This document shows, piece by piece, positions 37,589-45,878 of a stretch of 64,000 bases of DNA. Position numbers and translations under genes: made by a program. The stretch comes from Neptuniibacter victor (GTDB lineage Bacteria; Pseudomonadota; Gammaproteobacteria; Pseudomonadales; Balneatricaceae). Below the pieces are notes generated by a model. The model saw only the letters and a list, made by a program, of their open reading frames with translations, had not been told where the DNA came from and did no database searches. The stretch spans positions 2,232,001 to 2,296,000 of the forward strand of contig AP025763.1 in assembly GCA_027943745.1 (NCBI GenBank). Direction: 5' to 3'. Numbering within the stretch: the first letter of the stretch is position 1; the number at the start of each line of letters is the position of its first letter.

Positions 37589-40500
37589 TTGATTAGTAAA
37601 AAGATCCGCCACGCTTTTTCGGATTTATCTCATTCTCCGCTAGCACAAAAAACCTTGCTGCAGATGAGTATCCGCCTCTCAGTGGTTATAACGCTCGCTG
37701 CACTGATTAGCTACGCGCATATTTTCGGTATTCTGCACGATCAGGTCGAAGACAGTCTCCGCGTTTACATTACCGAACGAGGAGAAAAAGAAAGTCAGAT
37801 ATTCCTTAATGCTCAACTCAACCATCAACTCTTCGAAGAACAATTTTTGAAACAATGGCCAAACAGGTTAAAGCAACCTAAGCCCGAAAATTTCGACAAT
37901 TTATTTGTACGGCATGCAGATCAAACCCGCCGTTTGAGCAATGAGGCTTTTAATGGCATAAATCGTCCTGACGGAACCTACAGCCAATACATCAGCGCAT
38001 TTGTAGGAACAAATGCGCCTGACACCGCCGAGTTTACTAATAAGCTCCACTTAAGTTACCAATTAATTGATCGCTACGCCGATGCGTTTACACAACACTA
38101 TGCCAACCTTTACGTCTCAATGCCTGAAAACGTCAATATCGTGTACTGGCCAAATATTCCTTGGGGGAATCAAGCGAAATCGGACCTAGATGTAAACTTA
38201 GAGGAGTGGGTATACATCTCAACGCCAGAGAACAACCCTCAGCGAGACCATGCATGGACGGGACTTTATTTCGATCCAACAGCAGATGAGTGGATGGTAT
38301 CACTTGTCACGCCTGTTGATTATAACGAGCAGCATCTAATTAATGTCGGTCATGATATTTTGTTAAATGACCTGTTTGATAGCGTTTTAAATGAAAAATT
38401 ACCAGGCACGCATAACTTTGTTGTAAGAAAAGATGGCCGCATCATCGCTCACCCTGATCTAACCGAAGCGCTTAATCGCACTAAAGGTGTTTTACATGTT
38501 GATGAGAGCAATGATGACACCATCATGAGCCATGTCAACGCTGTACTATCTCATACACGTACTCATGACGAATCAAACTTTATACTGGAACCTGATTCAG
38601 CAGATGCCTTGCTCGCCATCACTAAAATTGCTGGCCCAGATTGGTATTTTGTAACCGTTTACCCGAAATCGCTGCTCTCTTCCACTGCACTGCAAACCGC
38701 CTACATTGTTTCAGTAATAGGCATACTGTCGTTGATAGTGGAACTCGTGATTTTGTTTTTCATCCTCAAGCGCCAAGTTCTTTATCCTTTAGGGGTTTTC
38801 CGACGCTTTTCTGCTGCCATGCGCGACAATGATTTTGGAGCAATCAAAGAGATTAAGCGTAGCGCTATTGCAGAACGCAAAGATGAAATGGGTGAATTAG
38901 CCACCACAATGATCACGATGGCAGAACACATCGAGCAACATCAAATGTTGCTCACCGATGAAGTGAATACGAAAACTCGTGAGTTAAGCCAAGCTCATGA
39001 GGTCTTAAAATCCGAAGCTCGCTCCAGAGAAGAGATCACCCGTGTATTACAAACCATCGCCAAAGACGTTTCCGGTCTTCAAGGCCGTACTTATTTTGAA
39101 ACGCTAGGTGAATTCCTCTCACAAGTGCTTGATGCCGACATGGTCATTATCTCTAAACTGGCTGAAGATAAAGAAACGATCGATACCCTCACCACTTATA
39201 TTGACAAGCAAAAAGTCGATAACATCAGCTATCCCCTTGCCGGTACACCTTGTGAAACAGTAATTAAGGAAGGAGCGATGGTCTTTAACGGTAACGTTCA
39301 AGAGCTTTACCCAGACGATGATGACCTATTTAAGCTCAAGCTTAAATCCTACATCGGTACCCCTATGTACGATGGAAAAGGTCAAGTAATTGGCCATTTA
39401 GCGGTTTTAAAACGCAGTGAATTTGAGCAAACCGGAAAAACACAACTTATCATTGATTCAGTCACCTCTCGTGCCGCCAGTGAGCTGTTGCGTAATGTTC
39501 ACGAACAGATTATCAATCATCAAGCACGTACCGATTCCCTAACTGGGCTATATAACCGCGCCATGTTTATGGATCTAATGTCGCAAGCGATCCACTCAGC
39601 CACTCGCCACGAAAGAAAACTGGCCGTTATCTTTATTGATTTGGATAACTTCAAATTGGTCAATGATCAACTCGGTCATAGCCAAGGGGATAAATTACTG
39701 ATTGAAGCGACAAATCGACTAAGGAGTGCGTTACGTAGCGAAGATATTTTGGCCCGCTTTGGCGGCGATGAATTTATCGTTCTCTTACCACAAATAGACA
39801 ACACTCAGTCAATAGAAGCAGTCACGCGTCACATACAAACATTACTGGCAAAAGACGTACAACTCGATACGACCTCATTGACGATATCATGCAGCATGGG
39901 AGTTGCTATCTACCCTGAAGATGGCACGACAACCGACTCTCTCATTAATCACGCCGATACTGCCATGTATCGTGCAAAAGATCTGGGGCGTAATAATGTT
40001 CAGTTCTTTACCGAAGATATGAACATCCGAATGGAGCAGCAACGTGCACTTGAGCATGACCTGCGCCAAGCCATCAGCAAACAAGAATTTGAGCTCTATT
40101 ATCAGCCAATTATCAATATAAGAAGCGCTGAAGTAGCAAAAGTTGAAGCGTTGATCCGCTGGCAACACCCTCAACGCGGGCTGGTCTCGCCTGATCAGTT
40201 CATTCCATTCGCTGAACAAAGTGGGCAAATTATCTCCATCAGCGAATTTGTTTTGAAACAAGCTTGTACCGATCTACCGAAACTGAAACAGCATTTCAAA
40301 TCCCTAGAACGTGTTTCTATCAATTGCTCGGCCCGCTTATTTCAAAGTAACACATGGGTTCCGTTTATCAGCGAGAGTCTTCAAAAACATGCGGTCAGTA
40401 GCCAAAACCTAGAATTTGAGATTACCGAAAGCCTATTGATGGATAGTCATGATAAATCCGTTATGCAAACGCTTGAGGAGATTCATAAACTCGGCATTAG

Positions 40501-40816
40501 CATTTCTTTAGACGATTTTGGCACCGGCTACTCTTCCCTTTCCTATCTCAAGCGAATGCCTGTAAATTGTCTAAAGATCGATAAGAGTTTTGTGAAAGAC
40601 CTACTAACACAACCTGAAGAAAAACGACTGGTTGCAGGCATTATTGATCTAGCGAAAAACTTCAACCTTGAAGTGGTCACCGAAGGGATAGAAACACAAG
40701 AGCAATATCAGATGTTAGCCGAGATGGGCTGTGACCTTGTACAAGGCTATTACTTCTTTAAACCAGCGCCTTTAAGTCAGTTACTATCCGGAGATATTGG
40801 ACGCAATTTGCGGTGA
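37589..40816 (+). CDS. Membrane sensor: Cache-HAMP-GAF-GGDEF-EAL protein
   Basis: A 1075-residue c-di-GMP enzyme. TM1 (about 25-45) and TM2 (about 365-395) bracket a large periplasmic dCache-like sensor containing FVVRKDGRIIAHPDLTEAL. A HAMP helix, a GAF-like domain (about 490-640), GGDEF (residues 725-729) and EAL (853-855) follow. An I-site RSED sits five residues before GGDEF, so the cyclase looks feedback-controlled, and the EAL domain retains DDFGTG and QGYYF, so phosphodiesterase activity is plausible. The start is TTG 37589 with GGAG upstream. The input ligand is unknown. Confidence 0.9.
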   Translation: MISKKIRHAFSDLSHSPLAQKTLLQMSIRLSVVITLAALISYAHIFGILHDQVEDSLRVYITERGEKESQIFLNAQLNHQLFEEQFLKQWPNRLKQPKPENFDNLFVRHADQTRRLSNEAFNGINRPDGTYSQYISAFVGTNAPDTAEFTNKLHLSYQLIDRYADAFTQHYANLYVSMPENVNIVYWPNIPWGNQAKSDLDVNLEEWVYISTPENNPQRDHAWTGLYFDPTADEWMVSLVTPVDYNEQHLINVGHDILLNDLFDSVLNEKLPGTHNFVVRKDGRIIAHPDLTEALNRTKGVLHVDESNDDTIMSHVNAVLSHTRTHDESNFILEPDSADALLAITKIAGPDWYFVTVYPKSLLSSTALQTAYIVSVIGILSLIVELVILFFILKRQVLYPLGVFRRFSAAMRDNDFGAIKEIKRSAIAERKDEMGELATTMITMAEHIEQHQMLLTDEVNTKTRELSQAHEVLKSEARSREEITRVLQTIAKDVSGLQGRTYFETLGEFLSQVLDADMVIISKLAEDKETIDTLTTYIDKQKVDNISYPLAGTPCETVIKEGAMVFNGNVQELYPDDDDLFKLKLKSYIGTPMYDGKGQVIGHLAVLKRSEFEQTGKTQLIIDSVTSRAASELLRNVHEQIINHQARTDSLTGLYNRAMFMDLMSQAIHSATRHERKLAVIFIDLDNFKLVNDQLGHSQGDKLLIEATNRLRSALRSEDILARFGGDEFIVLLPQIDNTQSIEAVTRHIQTLLAKDVQLDTTSLTISCSMGVAIYPEDGTTTDSLINHADTAMYRAKDLGRNNVQFFTEDMNIRMEQQRALEHDLRQAISKQEFELYYQPIINIRSAEVAKVEALIRWQHPQRGLVSPDQFIPFAEQSGQIISISEFVLKQACTDLPKLKQHFKSLERVSINCSARLFQSNTWVPFISESLQKHAVSSQNLEFEITESLLMDSHDKSVMQTLEEIHKLGISISLDDFGTGYSSLSYLKRMPVNCLKIDKSFVKDLLTQPEEKRLVAGIIDLAKNFNLEVVTEGIETQEQYQMLAEMGCDLVQGYYFFKPAPLSQLLSGDIGRNLR

Positions 40817-40994
40817 TTGTGAAGGCAATGCAGGGCGTTATACCTAAATGGTTTAGATCTAATGCCAAATTCAGGTGTTAACAATACTGAACCCTTACCT
40901 AAGCCATTGTGCCATAAACACTAAACTTGCCTGAAGCGAAAGCGCCAAGCGTTGTGAATCACTCTTAAGCTTCTTGTTTGTTTAATTTTCACAC

Positions 40995-41043
40995 AAATCG
41001 CACGATTTAATTAAATTGAACATTTCGCACAAATAATTATACT
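40995..41043 (+). promoter_or_regulatory. Promoter and palindromic operator of the toxin-antitoxin pair
   Basis: TTGAAC (41016-41021) and TATACT (41038-41043) are spaced by 16 bp, a good sigma-70 promoter. Just upstream AAATCG-CA-CGATTT (40995-41008) is a perfect palindrome where an antitoxin dimer could autoregulate. Confidence 0.6.
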
Positions 41044-41074
41044 CTTACTAGTAACCTAAGCTTGGAGCTTTAAC

Positions 41075-41317
41075 ATGCATACATTCACAGCAAATGACGC
41101 TAAACGTAATTTTGGCGAACTACTTCTAAGAGCTCAACGAGAGCCTGTAAAAATTAGTAAAAACAGTAAGGATGCTGCCGTTGTTATGTCCATTCAAGAC
41201 TACGAAGAACTTGAAACAATGAAAGCGGATTACATTAAACATTGCTTTGAGGCTGCGAAAGAAGACCTCGCGCAAGGTAATGTTGTTGATGGCGAAACAT
41301 TCTTGAAGAACCTGTAA
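41075..41317 (+). CDS. Phd/YefM-family antitoxin
   Basis: An 80-residue antitoxin. The N-terminus TFTANDAKRNFGELLLRAQREPVKISKNSKDAAVVMSI is standard for the DNA-binding Phd/YefM fold, and the C-terminal tail (about 50-80) is the toxin-neutralising part. It has its own promoter with an operator palindrome and a strong GGAG ribosome site. The ParE-like toxin follows. Orientation is opposite to the neighbouring cassette genes, as is often seen for self-expressed toxin-antitoxin cassettes in integrons. Confidence 0.88.
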   Translation: MHTFTANDAKRNFGELLLRAQREPVKISKNSKDAAVVMSIQDYEELETMKADYIKHCFEAAKEDLAQGNVVDGETFLKNL

Positions 41318-41331
41318 CCTAAAGTAGGCAA

Positions 41332-41625
41332 ACGAGCAAATATAAGCTAAGCAAATTGGCGCAAGGCCATTTGCGTAAAATAAAAAATTACACCGTTGCA
41401 AACTTTTCCGAATTACAATGGAATAGCTACAGAAATAATCTACTTACTGCTTTTCAAATGCTTGCTGACAATCCTGCAGTTGGAAGAAGTTGTGATGAGT
41501 TGTATCCAAGTGGCTTCTACTTCCCAATTGGCAAGCGCACCGCTTACTTTACCAAAGAAGATGACTATATCTTGATCGTGGCCGTTCTTAGTCAATCACA
41601 AGTACCTCAGAACCATTTGAAGTAA
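41332..41625 (+). CDS. ParE/RelE-family toxin with ACG where the start codon should be
   Basis: The frame reads TSKYKLSKLAQGHLRKIKNYTVANF and continues to NPAVGRSCDELYPSGFYFPIGKRTAYF, the full ParE fold. The expected MSKYKLS start falls on ACG at 41332-41334 (ACG AGC AAA TAT); no ATG, GTG or TTG lies upstream of TTG 41356 in this frame after the TAA at 41320. Initiation must use ACG, a non-standard codon, or TTG 41356, which removes the first beta strand. Either way toxin output is reduced or lost. The family's catalytic region is otherwise intact. Confidence 0.75.
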   Translation, partial: TSKYKLSKLAQGHLRKIKNYTVANFSELQWNSYRNNLLTAFQMLADNPAVGRSCDELYPSGFYFPIGKRTAYFTKEDDYILIVAVLSQSQVPQNHLK

Positions 41626-41672
41626 TATGCCCCCCCTAGAAATAATAGTTATGAGGCAGAACCTGATTGGTA

Positions 41673-41720
41673 AACTAACGCTCAACTCAAAGTAGTGCTA
41701 CTTCAATTCTGGAATACTAA
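41673..41720 (-). repeat. Degenerate attC-like site
   Basis: GTTAGTT core and a perfect AAGTAG-TG-CTACTT hairpin, but no RYYYAAC partner. It may be a decayed attC between the array and the toxin-antitoxin pair. Confidence 0.4.
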
Positions 41721-41761
41721 ACATCAGTGAATAACTCATTCTTGCCTCAATCCTGATTGAG

Positions 41762-41816
41762 TCATAACGCCTAAAGCAGCCGCGCAGTATGCGTCGGATG
41801 GCTTTTCTTGTTATCT
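41762..41816 (-). repeat. attC site 4 (55 bp)
   Basis: Minus-strand R' core GTTATGA (41762-41768) and R'' core AGATAAC (41810-41816, as TAAC). The gene's TAA stop lies inside R''. Central arms AAAGCC...GGCTGCTTT pair. Confidence 0.78.
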
Positions 41817-42314
41817 TTTGATTTCAAATAGCCCCCCACCGGATGAGATGCTGCAATAAAATTTCGCTTCTTTAAAGGTGGTTTGGAACGACGCAACCGA
41901 TAGTTGATTTTGTGACAGCTCAATATTTCCGTTATCCCAAGATAGGTTAAACTTTTTCTTTGTGCCTAAAGCAAGATCATCTGCAAGTATTTGTTGCTTG
42001 AGCTTTTTCCCATTTTCATAAACAGAAAACACAAAGTAAAAATTCTGATCAGTTGGGAGATTTTGGACAATCTGGACCATGGCAGCACTATTGTTGTCAT
42101 TCGGCTTTTGCAGCCCACAGGTTGCAAGAGCAGACCATTTCGAACCAATCGCGACTGAATTAAGGGACATAGTGACTTCACGCATTCCAGAGGTGTATGT
42201 TTTATCCTCATGGTCTGCCCGATATTGACCAGCATCTGCAGATAATTCATAGGCTTGTAAGCTTGAACAGCTCAACGCGAGTGCTAAAGATGTGAGAATA
42301 GACTTCACTGTCAT
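41811..42314 (-). CDS. Cassette-borne exported hypothetical protein
   Basis: A 167-residue protein with a signal peptide (about 21 residues, ending SLQA-YELSAD) and four mature-region cysteines (CGLQ and FYCSIS near the ends among them), consistent with a small periplasmic or secreted beta-rich protein. I do not recognise it. The ATG follows GGAGTAGGAA and begins 17 nt after an attC core, and the stop lies inside the next attC R'' core. It is a single-gene cassette. Confidence 0.72.
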   Translation of the reverse strand: MTVKSILTSLALALSCSSLQAYELSADAGQYRADHEDKTYTSGMREVTMSLNSVAIGSKWSALATCGLQKPNDNNSAAMVQIVQNLPTDQNFYFVFSVYENGKKLKQQILADDLALGTKKKFNLSWDNGNIELSQNQLSVASFQTTFKEAKFYCSISSGGGLFEIKR

Positions 42315-42331
42315 TTCCTACTCCGACTTAA

Positions 42332-42460
42332 AGATAACGCCGCTAGCAACGGCCGTAGTGGAGGTGTTTGGTTTGTGCTAGCGTAGCGAAAAGCACAAAC
42401 CAAATACCGGAACGGAGGTCCAGCCCACGAAGTGGGCGGTGTTGCCTAGCCTTGTTAAGT
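42332..42460 (-). repeat. attC site 3 (129 bp, VCR-sized)
   Basis: R'' core ACTTAAC (42454-42460) is a perfect RYYYAAC and R' core GTTATCT lies at 42332-42338. Inner arms GGCTAGGCAAC and GTTGCTAGC pair with an extrahelical base, as in true attC sites; the long central stem contains TTTGGTTTGTGC repeats. Confidence 0.82.
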
Positions 42461-42763
42461 GCTACCACGCGACAATGCCCCCATAAAACCTGACAACTCT
42501 TCTGGAAATGACTTACTGACCTTACCAAAATAGAGCCCTACTTCTTTGTTACCCACAATATGACAACCATAAGACTTTTCTATTGGGAGGGTTTCCATGT
42601 CATCGAGGCCTTCGAACGCCAAGCAAAATTCTGATGCACCATTGGGTCTAGCCACTTTCCAATACCCCGATATTTCATAGTCGTTGCCCGGCAACTCCTC
42701 TACCACTACCCACCTATTATCTTCGAGGGTTTTCCTTAATTGTTTTAAATGCTCGATGCTCAT
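42455..42763 (-). CDS. Cassette-borne hypothetical protein
   Basis: A 102-residue protein beginning MSIEHLKQLRKTLEDNRW. It has no signal peptide or recognised motif; aromatic and acidic residues are frequent. ATG 42763 is preferred to 42778 because the latter would overlap the attC core GTTAAGT; it lies 6 nt after that core. The TAA stop is inside the next R'' core. Function unknown. Confidence 0.7.
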   Translation of the reverse strand: MSIEHLKQLRKTLEDNRWVVVEELPGNDYEISGYWKVARPNGASEFCLAFEGLDDMETLPIEKSYGCHIVGNKEVGLYFGKVSKSFPEELSGFMGALSRGST

Positions 42764-42769
42764 TCTGAC

Positions 42770-42847
42770 ACTTAACACCCAACATAAAGGGCCGCAGCGT
42801 AGCTGCGGTCCAAGCCCGTAGGGCGACTTTTGATGTTCTTGTTAGCA
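42770..42847 (-). repeat. attC site 2 (78 bp)
   Basis: R' core GTTAAGT (42770-42776) and R'' core as TGCTAAC (42841-42847). Arms AACATCAAAAG / CTTTATGTT and GACCGCAGC / GCTGCGGCC make an extended hairpin, 2 nt after the upstream gene's TGA. Confidence 0.8.
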
Positions 42848-42848
42848 G

Positions 42849-43280
42849 TCATGAGTTACTCAGGTGCTTAAAACTTTTAAACATCAAATCTTTTGATGCG
42901 TTTGTGGCTGCCTTCAAACAATTTTCCCCTTTGTCTTCGGGAAAAATTACAGGGCATAACTCTTCCTGAACCACCTTCCAGTAATGCACCCTACATGTAT
43001 TCAAAGAAAACCGATAAAAGCTCTCAGGTGATTTATCATTGAGTTGAAAAATTTGGTCCACAAAATAATTTCCGATAGACCAATGTTTATTTGGGCGCTG
43101 AAGATTCTTTAATATTTCTTCTTTACTCTTTCCTTGATCTCTCATTTGAACAGCAGTTTTCACATCTAGGGAGCGTGTTTCACAATTACTGCTGACCTTT
43201 GAGCTAAGAGTATCAACATAAGACTTATCTGAAGCAGATGCTGTAAAAGAGAGTAGAAATAAAAGTGCTATCCGTTTCAC
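42849..43280 (-). CDS. Cassette-borne exported hypothetical protein
   Basis: A protein of about 143 residues starting at GTG 43280 with AAGGA 9 nt upstream, giving VKRIALLFLLSFTASAS, a short signal peptide. The mature part is helical with four cysteines (NCET, NTCR, ELCPV, ENCLKA), suggesting two disulfides. I do not recognise it. The upstream ATG 43313 would lie across the attC core, so it is rejected. Single-gene cassette. Confidence 0.7.
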   Translation of the reverse strand: MKRIALLFLLSFTASASDKSYVDTLSSKVSSNCETRSLDVKTAVQMRDQGKSKEEILKNLQRPNKHWSIGNYFVDQIFQLNDKSPESFYRFSLNTCRVHYWKVVQEELCPVIFPEDKGENCLKAATNASKDLMFKSFKHLSNS

Positions 43281-43300
43281 TATGAAGGTCCTTGATTGAC

Positions 43301-43355
43301 TACTAACGCCCAAGTCAGGTGCGCCGTAGGCGTCACCTGGATTTTCTTGTTAGGT
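43301..43355 (-). repeat. attC site 1 (55 bp)
   Basis: R'' ACCTAAC (43349-43355) fits RYYYAAC exactly; R' GTTAGTA at 43301-43307. Between them CAGGTGACGCC and GGCGCACCTG form a near-perfect hairpin. It starts 2 nt after the membrane-protein stop. Confidence 0.82.
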
Positions 43356-43357
43356 TT

Positions 43358-43894
43358 TTACTGCACGAATGGCTTAATAATATTTGTTAATAAACTCACC
43401 AATAAAATGAGACCTGCACCCATCCCGAATACTACAGTAGGAATCAAGGTAAATGGCCATATTTTGGCTGACCGTAATGCCAATTTTCGTTCTTCTCGTT
43501 GAATATTTTCTAAAGTATGAATAGATGGGTTTTGTAGTTGCGTTGACATACTTTTCATATGTAAAGAACCACTGATCATTTTATAAATTTCAAAACCTAT
43601 GAAGATAAGCAAAGATATTAAAATGAATGCTCCTGACCAGAGAATTGCCCATTCTGGTAAATCCTTCTTTATGCTACCCCAAAGCGTGAAAAAACCAACA
43701 TAACCAGCTGCAATGATCAGATTTGTATAAGAAGTGGCTTTGCCATACACGGCTGAAAAAATTTCCTTTACAACATCAAGCTGTGCACTCTGTTGCATTT
43801 TTGCATGCTCCTGAGCAATTTTATTAAACCCATTTGCAAGGCTGTTGTGTCGATCAACACACCTTTGCTCCATGTTATACAAATCGTGATTCAT
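43358..43894 (-). CDS. Cassette-borne membrane hypothetical protein
   Basis: A 178-residue protein with an N-terminal soluble helix (about 1-55), two adjacent transmembrane segments (about 56-110) and a hydrophobic C-terminal segment (about 147-175). Between them is a helical linker with a charged tract (NIQREERKLALRSAK). No catalytic motif is recognised. The ATG follows an AGAGGAAT ribosome site just after an attC core GTTAGGT. Possible roles include membrane effector or stress protein, but this is open. Confidence 0.7.
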   Translation of the reverse strand: MNHDLYNMEQRCVDRHNSLANGFNKIAQEHAKMQQSAQLDVVKEIFSAVYGKATSYTNLIIAAGYVGFFTLWGSIKKDLPEWAILWSGAFILISLLIFIGFEIYKMISGSLHMKSMSTQLQNPSIHTLENIQREERKLALRSAKIWPFTLIPTVVFGMGAGLILLVSLLTNIIKPFVQ

Positions 43895-43918
43895 GATTTA
43901 CTCAGATTCCTCTTGAAA

Positions 43919-44008
43919 ACCTAACGCCTTTATAACGGGCCGCGTTGCAGCGAAGCAGCGCTTTTATCGGCCCAGCCCGAAGGGCGATCGTAAATAAACT
44001 TGTATGGT
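43919..44008 (-). repeat. attC site 5 (90 bp, degenerate R'')
   Basis: R' GTTAGGT (43919-43925) is perfect; the opposite end reads ACCATAC (44002-44008), two changes from ACCTAAC of attC1. Central arms CGCTGC/GCAGCG and GGGCC/GGCCC pair. Confidence 0.68.
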
Positions 44009-44028
44009 TTTAATTTACTAGCTTGTAA

Positions 44029-44214
44029 CTATTGATGGTAAAAGCCTTCATTGTTTATTTTCGATTCCTCTACGTCAATAAACTGTTCTTCAATTCGCTG
44101 TGCCCCGAGCGATGATATCTTCTCAGGCGTAGCCCAGACAGATACATTTGTATCAATGAAGGCACCATGCTCATCACTGTAAACTTTGTATTTATAGACG
44201 CGGATTAAAGGCAT
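44029..44214 (-). CDS. Cassette-borne small hypothetical protein
   Basis: A 61-residue acidic protein (MPLIRVYKYKVYSDEHGAFI...) with no recognised motif. It begins with ATG 44214 after a GGAG ribosome site and 30 nt after the first cassette core at 44245-44251, and ends 20 nt before attC5. Short length lowers confidence, but its placement between cores is what a cassette gene would show. Confidence 0.6.
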   Translation of the reverse strand: MPLIRVYKYKVYSDEHGAFIDTNVSVWATPEKISSLGAQRIEEQFIDVEESKINNEGFYHQ

Positions 44215-44245
44215 ATTTTTTCACTCCAGAGCTATATAGAAGAAA

Positions 44246-44528
44246 CCTAACATTTGTATATACGGGGGTCCGTATATCTACCCACGAATATATTTATAAA
44301 AAACAGATGTAATTATTTGAAAAGGAAAGAGAAACAAGAGAGATGCATCTTCATCTTCCGTGACAAACCGCGCAGGCATATTAACAATTGATATACACTG
44401 ACCTATAAAAGAAGGCTCCGTATATCTACCTGAGCCAGACATCCATCTGTCTGATTTCCTTATATTTTTAACCTAGTCTTTACTGCAAAACAAGCCATCA
44501 GCAAGTGTTCTTTGATATATAACAAGCC
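44246..44528. repeat. 283-bp direct repeat, copy A
   Basis: Matches copy B at 45384-45666 over the same 283-bp length with no net indel, about 85% identical by eye. It begins exactly at the cassette core GTTAGGT of the array edge. It contains a perfect TATACGG/CCGTATA hairpin and two copies of TATATCTACC. No coding frame is evident. Confidence 0.8.
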
Positions 44529-44614
44529 AAAATATTGCTAATCCATAAATACAGCGACCGACAGTAGCTGATTACCGAAGATCGCATTTGATAAAACTGC
44601 TTCAGACTCTATAT

Positions 44615-45232
44615 CTAAAAACGATAGCCTAACGTAACCACCGCAGAACGAGCTTTTTGTTTGTATTCATAGCGTAATGGTCCACTAATTAACGATTCAT
44701 CATCATAATTAACGAACAAAAACTCACCCTGAATAAACAGATTATTTTGGATCAGTTTTTTATAACCCAAACCATAGCCAAAGCCTTCAACACTGACATT
44801 ATCATCAGTCCATACTGTACTTGGCCCTGTTACTTTGGTTCTTGCCTTGTGATAACCAATTTTTGCGAAGACAGCCGATGTATCATCAATTACATAGGTT
44901 GGCTGAAGATAGATAGAGCTGTGGTTTTGCAGCTCTGCTCTAATATTTTCATTATTGTAGGTTTGTGTACCTGCATTAGTATCATTCAGGTCGTATGTTG
45001 CCCCTACACCAATTAGCCAATCGTCATTAATTGGCCAATGATAAGCAGCGCCTAATTGTACAATTACATCGTTTTTACCCCAATCCAAACGATCCAAGTT
45101 ACTATCTGTGTAAACCACATCAGCGTTAACGAAACCTAAACCTAAACCAGCTTCTAAGCCTTCAAAATTGGTAACGTCTGCATATGCAGACGTTGAAGCT
45201 AGCGCTAATATGATTGCTAATTGTCGTTTCAT
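44615..45232 (-). CDS. Outer membrane beta-barrel protein
   Basis: A 205-residue exported protein: signal peptide MKRQLAIILALASTSAYA (about 18 residues), then eight amphipathic strands ending in LGYRF, whose terminal Phe is the outer-membrane insertion signal. It resembles small opacity-type porins of the OMP_b-brl family. Function unknown, perhaps adhesion or permeability. It lies between two copies of a 283-bp repeat, and its promoter region is in the 150 bp upstream. Confidence 0.78.
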   Translation of the reverse strand: MKRQLAIILALASTSAYADVTNFEGLEAGLGLGFVNADVVYTDSNLDRLDWGKNDVIVQLGAAYHWPINDDWLIGVGATYDLNDTNAGTQTYNNENIRAELQNHSSIYLQPTYVIDDTSAVFAKIGYHKARTKVTGPSTVWTDDNVSVEGFGYGLGYKKLIQNNLFIQGEFLFVNYDDESLISGPLRYEYKQKARSAVVTLGYRF

Positions 45233-45383
45233 TAATAATCCTTTTAATATCTTAAATTGGCAGAAAGACTATACGTTATGGAGCAAAAAACAGCGTTAAC
45301 TACCTGATAAACAAGACCTAAATCCTTTAATTAACAAAGTTTTGATCTATTGCCCATGTTCAATACTTAACACTCTGGAGGGG

Positions 45384-45666
45384 CCTGACATTTGTATATA
45401 CGGGAGTCCCTAGATCTACCCACATTTGTATTTATAAAAAACAGATCTGATTATTTGAAAAGGAAAGAGAAACAAGAGAGATATATCTTCATCTTCCGTG
45501 ACAAACCGCGCAGGGCTATGAACAATTGATATACACTCTTCATCATATGAAAGCTTTGTATATCTACCAGCGCCAGACATCCATCTGTCTAATCTGCTTA
45601 TCTTTTTAACCTAGTCTTCCCTGCAAAACAAGCTATCCATAAGCATTCTTTGATATACAACAAGCC
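45384..45666. repeat. 283-bp direct repeat, copy B
   Basis: Second copy of the 283-bp element. Where copy A reads CCTAACATTTG this copy reads CCTGACATTTG, so the cassette core is absent. The hairpin near its start is partly broken (TATACGG/CCTAGAT). Located 212 bp upstream of the CNNM gene. Confidence 0.8.
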
Positions 45667-45878
45667 CTCTTGATGCATTGAATGTGTAAAGATTAAAAAG
45701 TGAGAGCTGAATGCCTTTGCAATCAATGCCCAGCCAGTTCAACGGTATGGACAATCTATATACTCAACTCATATCAAACAAAAATATCAAATCCGCTTAG
45801 CAGTCATCCTCTGCAAGGTATAGATAACGTATTTACCGCTAAATCCTACTTAATCTTCTTAACAGCTATAATACAGCC
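45667..45878. other. Intergenic region upstream of the CNNM gene
   Basis: About 210 bp with no supported gene. A 60-codon frame starting near 45700 has no family features and overlaps the next gene's start; treated as spurious. Confidence 0.5.

Larger units (their letters stand above)
41673..44251 (-). mobile_element. Integron cassette array without integrase (CALIN)
   Basis: Five small minus-strand genes each start a short distance after a GTTRRRY-like core and end at a structured attC-like site. The cores, read on the minus strand, are GTTAGGT (44245-44251), GTTAGGT (43919-43925), GTTAGTA (43301-43307), GTTAAGT (42770-42776), GTTATCT (42332-42338) and GTTATGA (41762-41768), plus a degenerate GTTAGTT (41673-41679). 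Cassette sizes are about 326, 618, 531, 438 and 570 bp. No integrase gene is in the window. The Phd/ParE pair flanks one side. Confidence 0.85.

Noticed and set aside
40876-40957. Possible extra attC between the sensor gene and the toxin-antitoxin pair
   Set aside because: GTTAAC and GCGTTGTG can be seen, but the arms do not pair and no consistent core orientation emerges.
41766-44250. Assigning cassette proteins to anti-phage defence
   Set aside because: No nuclease, NTPase or known defence motif is visible; only location in a cassette array suggests accessory roles.
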